37,441 bases of DNA from a virus: positions 1 through 37,441 of the IMG/VR virus record IMGVR_UViG_3300017752_000054; one strand, 5' to 3'. Positions 29,881 through 37,441 of the stretch are shown one piece after another (within the stretch, counting starts at the first letter, position 1; every line of letters starts with the position of its first letter). A program made the position numbers and the translations under genes. The notes beneath the pieces were generated by a model, which saw only the letters and a program-made list of their open reading frames with translations, searched no databases and was not told the DNA's origin.

Positions 29881-31908
29881 ATGGCTATAGATTACGAAGC
29901 GCTGGACGATGATCAGATCGTGACGAAGCTGGATGATTGCATAAGTCGAAGCGTCGGCTACTACGATTCTGAAATTTCGCAAGAACGTCAGAAAGTGCTC
30001 GAATATTACACAGGAGCTCTTCCTAAGCCAGCGCATGATGGCAATAGTAAGTACGTGAGCTTAGACGTGTATGACACCGTTGAGTGCATGAAAGCGACAC
30101 TTCTAGAAACATTCAGTGCAGGCGAAGGCACCGTCAAATTCGTACCGCAAAGTGCTGAAGATGTTGAAATGGCGGCGTTATGTACGGCGTACACAGATTA
30201 TGTTGCGCATCGCCAAAATGATATTTTTAGCGTCATGCAAACGGCTATTCACGACGGCTTGTTAGCGAGAGTTGGAATCTGTAGAGCGTACTGGCGGGAG
30301 AGCGAAGACTTTCACATTGAGTATTTTGATGATGTCACTGATTCAGAACTAGACATGCTTCTTTCGCAAGAAAATGTTGAGCTTCAAGATAGCGAAGAAG
30401 ATGAACTCGGACTTACCAGCGGTTCTGTATATGTTTACCGAGATACGAGCCAGGTTGTCATCGAAAACATTGCACCAGAAGAGTTTCTGATCGAGCCGCA
30501 GGCTAAAAGTTTAGATGACATAGGCTTTTGCGCGCATCGGACCACAAAGACGGTTAGCGAGTTACTCGAAGAGGGATACGACGAAGATTTACTTGAAAAG
30601 ATCGGGCCACATTCCGATGTTGATATGGAAACCGATCCAGAAGTTCTCTCGCGTCATGAAAACGTGTCAAGCGTGAGGGGCTTCAATAGCTTTGGATATC
30701 AAGACCAAGTTCGCTCAGTCACCGTTCACGAATGCTACATCGATTTAGATGTTGAGGGAGACGGTATTGCCGAGCTGTATAAAGTAATTAAAGCGGGAAA
30801 TATTCTGCTCTATAAAGAGAAAGTTAACCGCCGTCCATTTGTTGCGTTCTGTCCGATTCCAATGCCACATGCTTTCTTCGGGAGTAATTTTGCCGACAAA
30901 ATAATACCCACACAAAATGCTCGAACCGTGCTCACTCGGAGCATTTTAGATCACGCGATGATCACAAATAATCCACGATATATTGTCACCAAGGGTGGGC
31001 TCACCAATCCCAAAGAACTGATCGATAACCGCGTCGGCGGAATCGTCAACGCAACACGTCCAGATGCCATCGTACCAATGCAGCAGGCGAGCCTTAACCC
31101 TTTTATTTTTCAGACGATCAAACTTTTAGATGAGCAGCTTGAGGATACGTCGGGTGTGAGCAGAATCTCGCAAGGCACCAATAAAGACGCAATATCCAAG
31201 CAAAATAGTGCGGCAATGATTGAGCAACTTCAAACAATGTCGCAGGGGCGGCAGAAAATAATAGCTCGTAATTTCGCCAATCAATTTGTCAAGCCGCTCT
31301 ACAACATGATCTATCAGCTTGTCATTGAAAACGAGCAAGATGACAAATTAGTTGAGCTAGCAGGCAACTATGTTCGCGTCTCACCGAGTAAATGGGCAGA
31401 TCGACGCGATGTAAGTATTTCGCTGCACCTGGGATATGGGGAGCGCGAGCGCGAGTCACAAAAATACCTTGCGATGCATCAACTGTTTTCCACTGACGAA
31501 ACACTAAGCACGATGTATGCCCCTCAAAATAAATACGCACTAATTTCAAAAATAATGGATCTTGGCGGCATCAAGAATGTGTCGGAATACTTAACAGACC
31601 CGAATCAGCTACAGCCGCAAGAGCCATCACCGTCTGAGCAATTACGGCTCGAAATGCTCCAGAAGCAAATTGAAGTAACTGAGCGTCAGACTCAGATTGC
31701 AGAGATGAAAGTACAAATGCAAGCCCAGAATCAAGCGCTTCAGTTGCAGCTAGATACTTTGAAAGCTGAGACTGAATTCGCTTTGAAATCCGATACGATG
31801 GATCTAAAAGAAGCTCAACTCGCGCACAAAGTGAAGATTGATGAAGCTGAACTTGAGCTGACACAACAGGCCGACACAATTACGGCTATTGCAAGCCCAC
31901 GAGGCTAA
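29881..31908 (+). CDS. Portal protein
   Basis: The 675-residue product would form the dodecameric ring through which DNA enters. Recognisable are SKYVSLDVYDTVECMKATLL, FVPQSAEDVEMA, an acidic insertion at about 155-185, and the central crown/stem part with RPFVAFCPIPMPHAFFGSNF and ISKQNSAAMIEQLQTMSQGR. A long C-terminal coiled coil (MLQKQIEVTERQTQIAEMKV) forms the barrel. It belongs to a portal family common in marine podoviruses with P22-like barrels and is not like T7 gp8. GAGGCGG precedes the start. Confidence 0.9.
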   Translation: MAIDYEALDDDQIVTKLDDCISRSVGYYDSEISQERQKVLEYYTGALPKPAHDGNSKYVSLDVYDTVECMKATLLETFSAGEGTVKFVPQSAEDVEMAALCTAYTDYVAHRQNDIFSVMQTAIHDGLLARVGICRAYWRESEDFHIEYFDDVTDSELDMLLSQENVELQDSEEDELGLTSGSVYVYRDTSQVVIENIAPEEFLIEPQAKSLDDIGFCAHRTTKTVSELLEEGYDEDLLEKIGPHSDVDMETDPEVLSRHENVSSVRGFNSFGYQDQVRSVTVHECYIDLDVEGDGIAELYKVIKAGNILLYKEKVNRRPFVAFCPIPMPHAFFGSNFADKIIPTQNARTVLTRSILDHAMITNNPRYIVTKGGLTNPKELIDNRVGGIVNATRPDAIVPMQQASLNPFIFQTIKLLDEQLEDTSGVSRISQGTNKDAISKQNSAAMIEQLQTMSQGRQKIIARNFANQFVKPLYNMIYQLVIENEQDDKLVELAGNYVRVSPSKWADRRDVSISLHLGYGERERESQKYLAMHQLFSTDETLSTMYAPQNKYALISKIMDLGGIKNVSEYLTDPNQLQPQEPSPSEQLRLEMLQKQIEVTERQTQIAEMKVQMQAQNQALQLQLDTLKAETEFALKSDTMDLKEAQLAHKVKIDEAELELTQQADTITAIASPRG

Positions 31909-31936
31909 TTGTTTTTAAACTCGACAAGGAGACAGC

Positions 31937-32194
31937 ATGGAACCCAATAAAGATGAGCTGATTGAACTCGGTAATAATTCAGAAGTTTTATTAAAAAATC
32001 CGACGTTTATTCTGACAACTAACCAACTGATTGAAGGCACTTTTGCAAACTTCGTGAATACGAAACCAGACGAGACGCAAAAGCGCGAATCAAGTTATTA
32101 CCACCACCGCGCATTGATGGATATCGTCGCAACTCTACAGCAACGAGTTGCCGTGCGCGATCAAATGTTAAACGAAACAGAAACAGAGGAGTAG
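31937..32194 (+). CDS. Small protein between portal and scaffold, unknown
   Basis: The 85-residue acidic product begins MEPNKDELIELGNNSEVLL, with a helical C-terminus (ALMDIVATLQQRVAVRDQML). AAGGAGACAGC precedes the ATG. The small size and position between portal and scaffold fit a head-assembly helper. No family is recognised. Confidence 0.7.
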   Translation: MEPNKDELIELGNNSEVLLKNPTFILTTNQLIEGTFANFVNTKPDETQKRESSYYHHRALMDIVATLQQRVAVRDQMLNETETEE

Positions 32195-32198
32195 CACT

Positions 32199-33197
32199 AT
32201 GGCTAATGCTAACGTGCAAGACACTCGCCCGGCGCTTGATGATTTAGATAGCGCCGCTGACGCCCTTTTATCTAGGTGGGAAGACGCTCCAGAAGAGGAG
32301 CTATCTGAAAATCAAGATCAGGCAACTGATGACGCATCTATAATTGAGACAGATGACGAATTAGAAAAAGAGGTAGCAGAAGACGAAGACACTGAAGATG
32401 ACGCCGCAGACCCTGCGAACGATGCTGACCACGATGAACAGGAAGAGTTAGAAATCGACGACGATATGCTCGTTGAAATACCTGTTGACGGTGAGCATAA
32501 GCAGGTATCTGTAAAGGATCTCAAGCGTCTTTACGGTCAAGAAGCTAGTCTCACACGTAAGTCTCAAGAACTTGCATCTCAACGCAAACAAGCCGATGAA
32601 AACATCCAACGCACTTCGGCGCAATTACAGCGAATGATCGAAAAAGCACAAGAGCGGTATAAGCCTTACGAAGAGGTCGATATGCTCATTGCCTCGCGCC
32701 AGATGGACGCACAAGATTTCGCACAATTGAGAAAAGAAGCTGCGGAGGCTGAATCCGACGTTAAATTTTTGACCCAAGAAGCAGATCAATTTTTCAGCCA
32801 ACTACAAGCACAACATTCGGAGCAGCAAAAAACTGCGGCGAAAGAAGCTGTAAAAGTGCTCGAAAAGGAAATGCCAGGTTGGAACGACTCAATGTACAAC
32901 GATATTCGTACATATGCCATTTCAGCAGGCTTACCCGAACAAGCTGTTAATAGCTTTACCGATCCAAATGTCATCATGCTTTTAAATAAAGCGCGATTAT
33001 TTGATCAAAGCAAAAAGGTCGCTACTGTGAAAAAATCAAAAGTTGCAACGAAGGTTCTTCGCTCAAAAAAAGCGCCCCCCACACAAGTGGATAAATCAAA
33101 GAGTCGCCAAAAAGCGGCAATTGATTCGCTTCGGTCGGGAGACGCCAATGATTTGGACGTTATTTCAAACGCTTTGTTAGCGCGATGGGAGCAATAA
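32199..33197 (+). CDS. Capsid scaffold protein
   Basis: The 332-residue product has the usual scaffold make-up: a highly acidic N-terminal third (ELEKEVAEDEDTEDDAA), a central coiled coil (SLTRKSQELASQRKQADENI; LRKEAAEAESDVKFLTQEAD) and a basic C-terminal helix region (KKVATVKKSKVATKVLRSKK) that would bind the capsid protein. It lies immediately before the capsid gene. GAGGAG precedes the ATG. The function is secure by composition and position rather than by sequence identity. Confidence 0.85.
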   Translation: MANANVQDTRPALDDLDSAADALLSRWEDAPEEELSENQDQATDDASIIETDDELEKEVAEDEDTEDDAADPANDADHDEQEELEIDDDMLVEIPVDGEHKQVSVKDLKRLYGQEASLTRKSQELASQRKQADENIQRTSAQLQRMIEKAQERYKPYEEVDMLIASRQMDAQDFAQLRKEAAEAESDVKFLTQEADQFFSQLQAQHSEQQKTAAKEAVKVLEKEMPGWNDSMYNDIRTYAISAGLPEQAVNSFTDPNVIMLLNKARLFDQSKKVATVKKSKVATKVLRSKKAPPTQVDKSKSRQKAAIDSLRSGDANDLDVISNALLARWEQ

Positions 33198-33217
33198 AAA
33201 AAATGAGGTAAAACCAC

Positions 33218-34102
33218 ATGGCTACTTATACTAGTTACGACGTTGTCGGAGCAAAAGAAAGTGTGGCCGATATTATCACAGATATCAGCCCAACTGACAC
33301 GCCCGCGTTTACGCTTTTCAAAACTGAAAAGATATCAGCGCGAATCCATTCTTGGCTCGAAGATGATCTTGCATCAGCCGGCGTTAATGCCGCTGTTGAA
33401 GGAGCTAATTTCAGCGCAGGTTCACTTAATCAAGCCACAACGCGCACCAATAACACCCAAATCTTGACCAAGACATTTGCGGTAACAGCCACGCAAGACA
33501 CAGTCGCAACATATGGACGTGCGAAAGAAACTGCGTACCAACTTGGAAAAGCACTTAAAGAAATCAAGCGCGATTTAGAACTTGCGATTGTGGGTGTTGA
33601 CCAAGCCGCCGTAACTGGCAGCGCAAGCGCAGCACGAAAGTTTGCATCGATGAGTCAGCAAATCTCAACTTCAGTAGATGCCGGCGGGAACAGTACAGAT
33701 CCGCTGACCGAAGCAAAGATTCTCACTCTCGGCCAAACTTTGTACACAGCCGGCAGTGAGCCATCAGTGCTTATGATAAAGCCTGCCGACAGCACGATCG
33801 TCGCAGGTTTTGCTGCAAGCTCAAATCGACAACGCGATCTAGCAGAAGCCACAACGCTAGTGAATGTCATCGATGTGCTCGTGACGCCATTCGGCCAATA
33901 TCGCACGGTGCTTAATCGTCATCAGCTTTCAACGCACGCTTTCTTGATCGATCCAGCGATGTTCAAGACGCTTGTGTTGCGTCCGTTCTTCCGGGTGAAA
34001 AATGCCACGGTTGGCGATGCTGAGACTCACAGCGTTGTCGGAGAGTACAGCTTGAAGCATATGAATTTCGCGGACTCAGGAATGATCACCGGACTTTCAT
34101 AA
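33218..34102 (+). CDS. Major capsid protein, SU10/DUF5309 type
   Basis: The 294-residue product is a compact HK97-fold capsid subunit of the DUF5309 (SU10 major capsid) group: ITDISPTDTPAFTLF, NAAVEGANFSAGS, TQILTKTFAVTATQDTVATYG, ALKEIKRDLELAIVG and the C-terminal HSVVGEYSLKHMNFADSGMI. T7 gp10 is of a different type. No frameshift or decoration domain is seen. GAGG precedes the ATG. A terminator follows, as after T7 gene 10, which would raise capsid mRNA over downstream genes. Confidence 0.9.
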   Translation: MATYTSYDVVGAKESVADIITDISPTDTPAFTLFKTEKISARIHSWLEDDLASAGVNAAVEGANFSAGSLNQATTRTNNTQILTKTFAVTATQDTVATYGRAKETAYQLGKALKEIKRDLELAIVGVDQAAVTGSASAARKFASMSQQISTSVDAGGNSTDPLTEAKILTLGQTLYTAGSEPSVLMIKPADSTIVAGFAASSNRQRDLAEATTLVNVIDVLVTPFGQYRTVLNRHQLSTHAFLIDPAMFKTLVLRPFFRVKNATVGDAETHSVVGEYSLKHMNFADSGMITGLS

Positions 34103-34124
34103 GTTCTAGCGCTTAATGAAAATT

Positions 34125-34180
34125 GATCGGGCCATCGATGATGGGGCCGTCTCCTCCCCTAGGTGCGCCCGGTCTTTTTT
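34125..34180 (+). terminator. Terminator after capsid gene
   Basis: GATCGGGC (34125-34132) pairs with GCCCGGTC (34167-34174), eight pairs with one G-T, followed by six T. The large internal part (34133-34166) can fold further. The place corresponds to the late terminator behind gene 10 in T7. Confidence 0.75.
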
Positions 34181-34209
34181 CTTTGTTTTTTTACAGGAGG
34201 CAACCAAGC

Positions 34210-34497
34210 ATGAAAAATATAGAAACAGAATATCTTGATGGCGGCGATAACAGCGTCATCCGAAAACACACGCAGGATATTCCACGTAATTATCTTGATT
34301 CGCTCAAAATACAGCGCGAAGACTCCCTGGGACAGCGTGAGAATGAATTTATGCGTGTTGCCAGCGTACCAGTTGTCGTACATGAGCAATGGCTCCGCGA
34401 GGGCTTCGACATGATGAAAGAAAGTCCTACGGCAATTCTCAAACGGCTTCGCAATCAAAATCTCGATGCTTTCATAACGACCAAAAAGAGGGTGTAA
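34210..34497 (+). CDS. Small protein between capsid and adaptor, unknown
   Basis: The 95-residue product begins MKNIETEYLDGGDNSVIRKH and is charged and helical; FMRVASVPVVVHEQWLREGF is the most hydrophobic stretch, too short for a membrane segment. AGGAGG ten bases before the ATG is among the strongest ribosome sites in the window, so the gene is probably well expressed despite the terminator. Similar 90-100 residue proteins sit between capsid and adaptor in other marine podoviruses. The function is unknown. Confidence 0.75.
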   Translation: MKNIETEYLDGGDNSVIRKHTQDIPRNYLDSLKIQREDSLGQRENEFMRVASVPVVVHEQWLREGFDMMKESPTAILKRLRNQNLDAFITTKKRV

Positions 34498-34499
34498 CA

Positions 34500-35108
34500 A
34501 TGAATCTTGGCGACCTTCGGACCCATTTCAAAGCTCTTTTAAATCGCACAGACGTTTCGAGCCAGCTCATTGATACTTTTCTGGATCAGTCGCAAACAAG
34601 AATCATGCGGACTTTGCGCGTTCCAAACATGGAAAAGCAACATACTTACACAATCAGCGCATCTACAAGCTCTGTCGTATTACCAGCAGATTTTCTGGAA
34701 GCCATCGATCTCTATTTCGACGATTATCTACTCCGAAGAATACCGATGCGCGAAATGCTTCTGCGCCGAAAGAATGGAGAGTCTGGAAATCCACACTTTT
34801 TTGCGCGAGAAAATGAGAAGTTTTTACTTTTTCCTGCGCCCTCCTCTGGGACACTTACGCTAAATTACTACGCTACGTTTGCCACCATGAGCGCTGACAG
34901 CGATGAGAACGGACTCGCGCAAATGGCAAGCGATGTGCTTTTGTACGGCGCACTGGTGTTCGCAGCAGATTATTACTTAGACGACCGTCTGCCGCAATTT
35001 GAAATGCGTTTTGGGCAGCTATTGAACGAGATTCAACTCTTCGCGGACGACGCGGAGCTCGCTGGACAGCTCACATCAATACGGCCAACGACTTTTTATG
35101 ATGACTAA
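34500..35108 (+). CDS. Head-tail adaptor (T7 gp11 / P22 gp4 role)
   Basis: The 202-residue product starts MNLGDLRTHFKALLNRTDVS and contains FLDQSQTRIMRTLRVPNMEK, then SSVVLPADFLEAIDLYFDD and LNYYATFATMS, ending in a helical part with LLYGALVFAADYYLDD. The layout (helical bundle, short beta part, helical bundle) is that of adaptors that dock under the portal. The ATG is three bases after the preceding stop. The similarity to T7 gp11 is positional and architectural. Confidence 0.82.
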   Translation: MNLGDLRTHFKALLNRTDVSSQLIDTFLDQSQTRIMRTLRVPNMEKQHTYTISASTSSVVLPADFLEAIDLYFDDYLLRRIPMREMLLRRKNGESGNPHFFARENEKFLLFPAPSSGTLTLNYYATFATMSADSDENGLAQMASDVLLYGALVFAADYYLDDRLPQFEMRFGQLLNEIQLFADDAELAGQLTSIRPTTFYDD

Positions 35109-35130
35109 AAATTGAAACTGAGGGAATCAC

Positions 35131-37441
35131 ATGGCTACTGGCTTTTATAGTGGATCTGGCGTTACTACAACAAACACTACTGCGATCGAGTCTGCAAAAA
35201 CACAGGCAGAAAATAGTGCAACCGCTGCTGCTACGAGTGCAACCGCTGCTGCCACGAGTGCAACCGCTGCTGCCGCTACGGCTGCGGCAATGGCAACGGT
35301 TTTAGACGAAGATAATTTTGCAAGCGACAGTGCGTCTGCGGTTCCAACTCAGCAGTCAACGAAGGCGTACATTGCTAGTCAAGCAACGACCGCTACTCAA
35401 GCACGCGCTTTGGTAGAAAGTGCTACAGATTCCAATGTATTTACCGATGCTGACCACACAAAGCTGAATGCGATAGAAGCATCGGCTACTGCGGATCAAA
35501 CTGCAGCCGAAATCAGGACGCTCGTAGAAAGTGCTACAGATTCCAATGTGTTTACCGATTCTGACCACACAAAGCTGAATGCGATAGAGGCATCGGCTAC
35601 TGCGGATCAAACTGCAGCCGAAATCAGGACGCTCGTAGAAAGTGCTACAGATTCCAATGTATTTACCGATTCTGACCACACAAAGCTGAATGCGATAGAG
35701 GCATTGGCTACTGCTGATCAAACTGCAGCCGAAATCAGGACGCTCGTAGAAAGTGCTACAGATTCCAATGTATTTACCGATGCTGACCACACAAAGCTGA
35801 ATGCGATAGAGGCATCTGCTAATGCATATACTTTGCCGTCTGCAACTGAAACAACATTGGGCGGCGTGGAGCTTTTCAGTGACACTGTTCAAGCCGTTGC
35901 TGCAAATTCGGTCACTGTTGGATCTTCAAGAACTTATGGTATTCAACTGAATGCGGATGGGCAAGCGGTAGTGAATATACCGTGGACGGATACTGTTGGC
36001 GTTCCGACAGTGAAAGCCAATCAAGATGGCACGACGACAACACCGACGAGTAATGCCATTCAATTAATCGCTGGAAATAACATAACGATATCTGAAGTTG
36101 GATTGCCAGGTAATTACAATTTCTCAGCGACGGGTTTGTTACCAACAGCAGGCGGTACAATGACGGGAGATTTGCTGTTTGGCGATAATAAGTCAATAAA
36201 ATTAGGAACTGACAACGATTTAATCATTAAGCACGATGGCAGTAATTCTATAATCGAAGACGCGGGAACCGGGAATCTAAAATTAGTCGTACAGGATTTG
36301 CAAGTCGTCGATCAATCAAGTAACGCTCTTTTCTCGACTGCAAGTGGTGCTGAAACGATATTTTATGCGTCTGGATCAGACGAAGCGTTTAAAATTTTTG
36401 GCGACTCTGACGGGGCTGTGAGAGCGAAGACCAATATAAGAATTCACGACTTACAAGGTAGATTCCAAACGGGCCGTGCCGCTGTTGCAGATGCAGGTTC
36501 AGGTGCAGAATACTGTTTTGAAATGTATGCATCGTCAAATACCGCCGCCGCTGATGATGACCACGGAAACATCAAAGTGAAAGGGGGTGGAAATTTAAAT
36601 GTGATCACGGACGCTGCTGTCGTGATTAACGCTACTACGATAGATATCAATGGCAATGCAGACATATCGGGCACTATAGCAGCAGGGGGTGTTGTAACGG
36701 CAAACGCAGGTGTGGTAGTAGATAACATCACGATTGATGGTAATGAGATTGATGTAAGTTCTGGCAACCTAACCCTAGACGTTGCAGGAGACATTATCCT
36801 CGATGCTGATGGTGGTAATTTAAAATTCGCAGACAATGGCACAGTAAAATTAGATATTTATGAATATAATTCAAATTTATATTTTGACAATCCAGTATCT
36901 AATTCTGGCGTTATATTCCAAGGTACAGACGGAAGCGCGTCCATATCGGCCCTCACACTTGATATGTCAAACGCAGGAGCCGCTACTTTCACAGGAGCAG
37001 TAACAGCCAACGCAGGTGTAGTGGTAGATAACATCACAATTGATGGTAATGAGATTGATGTAAGTTCTGGGAACCTAACCCTAGACGTTGCAGGAGACAT
37101 TATCCTCGATGCAGATGGTGCTGATATTATCTTTGCTGACGGAGGAACCCAATTTGGGTTTATAGGAAACTCTAGCAGTGACTTGGTAATGAAGTCACAA
37201 GTTCAAGACAAAAACATTCTATTCAAAGGCAACGATGGCGGCAATACAGTCACAGCCCTTTCACTTGATATGTCAGCGGCGGGCGAAGCTACATTCAATG
37301 ATGATATAAATTTAGGCGATAGCAAACGCTTGCGAATGGGTGCAGGTGGAGATTTTGAAATTTTTCATGATGGCTCAAATAATTACATTAAAGGTGCTAG
37401 TAGCGACCAAGATATAATTTTTCAAGGCGTAGATGGCGGCA
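35131..37441 (+). CDS. Tail fibre protein, N-terminal and central part (continues at base 1)
   Basis: The gene opens with GAGGGA before ATG 35131 and stays open to the window's end, joining in frame with the S74-ending part at 1-1268. The N-terminus (MATGFYSGSGVTTTNTTAIE) is followed by Ala/Ser/Thr-rich 7-residue repeats (SATAAAT, three times from 35215). Four 37-residue repeats (VESATDSNVFTDADHTKLNA with ATADQTAAEIRTL) follow, a well-known phage fibre module. Later parts have TAGGTMTGDLLFGDNKSIKL and two near-identical 40-residue segments. This makes up most of the shaft. It lacks a recognisable T7 gp17 N-terminal domain, which fits a non-T7 tail attachment. Confidence 0.92.
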   Translation, partial: MATGFYSGSGVTTTNTTAIESAKTQAENSATAAATSATAAATSATAAAATAAAMATVLDEDNFASDSASAVPTQQSTKAYIASQATTATQARALVESATDSNVFTDADHTKLNAIEASATADQTAAEIRTLVESATDSNVFTDSDHTKLNAIEASATADQTAAEIRTLVESATDSNVFTDSDHTKLNAIEALATADQTAAEIRTLVESATDSNVFTDADHTKLNAIEASANAYTLPSATETTLGGVELFSDTVQAVAANSVTVGSSRTYGIQLNADGQAVVNIPWTDTVGVPTVKANQDGTTTTPTSNAIQLIAGNNITISEVGLPGNYNFSATGLLPTAGGTMTGDLLFGDNKSIKLGTDNDLIIKHDGSNSIIEDAGTGNLKLVVQDLQVVDQSSNALFSTASGAETIFYASGSDEAFKIFGDSDGAVRAKTNIRIHDLQGRFQTGRAAVADAGSGAEYCFEMYASSNTAAADDDHGNIKVKGGGNLNVITDAAVVINATTIDINGNADISGTIAAGGVVTANAGVVVDNITIDGNEIDVSSGNLTLDVAGDIILDADGGNLKFADNGTVKLDIYEYNSNLYFDNPVSNSGVIFQGTDGSASISALTLDMSNAGAATFTGAVTANAGVVVDNITIDGNEIDVSSGNLTLDVAGDIILDADGADIIFADGGTQFGFIGNSSSDLVMKSQVQDKNILFKGNDGGNTVTALSLDMSAAGEATFNDDINLGDSKRLRMGAGGDFEIFHDGSNNYIKGASSDQDIIFQGVDGG
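35413..35856 (+). repeat. 111-bp tandem repeat, four units, in tail fibre
   Basis: Units start at 35413, 35524, 35635 and 35746 (exact 111-base period) and are nearly identical, the last truncated. They encode the FTDADHTKLNAIEA-type module of the fibre shaft and could let shaft length change by recombination. Confidence 0.92.
36694..37120 (+). repeat. 121-bp direct repeat, two copies 306 bp apart, in tail fibre
   Basis: 36694-36814 and 37000-37120 match except for a few substitutions, in frame (306 bases is 102 codons). They encode DNITIDGNEIDVSSGNLTLD and AGDIILDADG. Related ALTLDM cassettes follow at about 36950, 37255 and 140. Confidence 0.88.
37319..37441. repeat. Right copy of 123-bp terminal overlap
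   Basis: Identical to 1-123; see the left copy. Removing one copy gives a unit of 37,318 bases. Confidence 0.9.

Noticed and set aside
30811-30826. CTCTATAAAGAGAAAG in the portal gene as another array-like site
   Set aside because: Weak match within a well-conserved coding region.
35356-35892. 178-codon open frame on the minus strand
   Set aside because: It is the antisense of the 111-bp fibre repeats; its own repeats simply mirror them, and it has no ribosome site.
36677-36692. CACTATAGCAGCAGG, similar to a T7 promoter core
   Set aside because: It lies in the fibre coding sequence and lacks the GAGAGAC part of the array consensus; likely chance.
36444-37100. Two minus-strand open frames with matching SPATSRVR segments
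   Set aside because: Antisense of the 121-bp repeat in the fibre gene; no start signal.

Overview
The window is essentially the complete genome of a small temperate podovirus with a T7-style replication system (Autographivirus-like). The first 123 bases are repeated exactly as the last 123 bases, and the tail-fibre reading frame runs off the right end and resumes in phase at the left end. The sequence is therefore best read as a circular or circularly permuted assembly of about 37,318 unique bases, cut open inside the tail-fibre gene. Every recognised protein gene lies on the + strand; the only minus-strand gene is a tRNA. The host is probably a marine or aquatic proteobacterium. That is inferred from the bacterial tRNA-Leu(UAA) and from small proteins of types common in marine phages; no species can be named.

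Layout. (1) 1-1268: C-terminal part of the tail fibre with a peptidase S74 chaperone. (2) 1272-3128: two paralogous small proteins, a membrane/coiled-coil protein, a GH24 lysozyme and a 3TM-type holin. (3) 3132-5222: lysogeny module with tRNA-Leu (likely attachment site), tyrosine integrase, terminator and HTH repressor. (4) 5385-7916: single-subunit RNA polymerase closed by strong terminators. (5) 7981-15671: DNA metabolism, with ssDNA-binding protein, endonuclease I, a frameshifted C5-cytosine methyltransferase, family A DNA polymerase, FEN-type 5'-3' exonuclease, a DUF3310 protein and primase-helicase. (6) 15672-16146: non-coding control region with a 22-bp repeat array resembling T7-class promoters and a perfect hairpin. 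(7) 16147-17098: five tiny genes. (8) 17102-27599: tail and internal virion proteins, ending in a 1750-residue protein with a C-terminal zinc-protease signature. (9) 27614-37441: a small unknown gene and terminase small subunit, terminase large subunit, portal, scaffold, SU10-type capsid protein, terminator, head-tail adaptor and the N-terminal part of the tail fibre.

How it may work. The integrase and repressor would maintain lysogeny. The most economical switch is control of the phage RNA polymerase. A 13-base motif within a quasi-palindrome lies just upstream of the polymerase gene and recurs, inverted, as a perfect hairpin in the control region ahead of the late genes; it is a candidate shared regulatory site. 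Once made, the polymerase could read from the 22-bp array (and a near-identical copy at 17823) into the structural genes. The genome is mosaic: replication and the gene-13-like protein are T7-like, but terminase, portal and capsid are of other families, and the structural gene order differs from T7.
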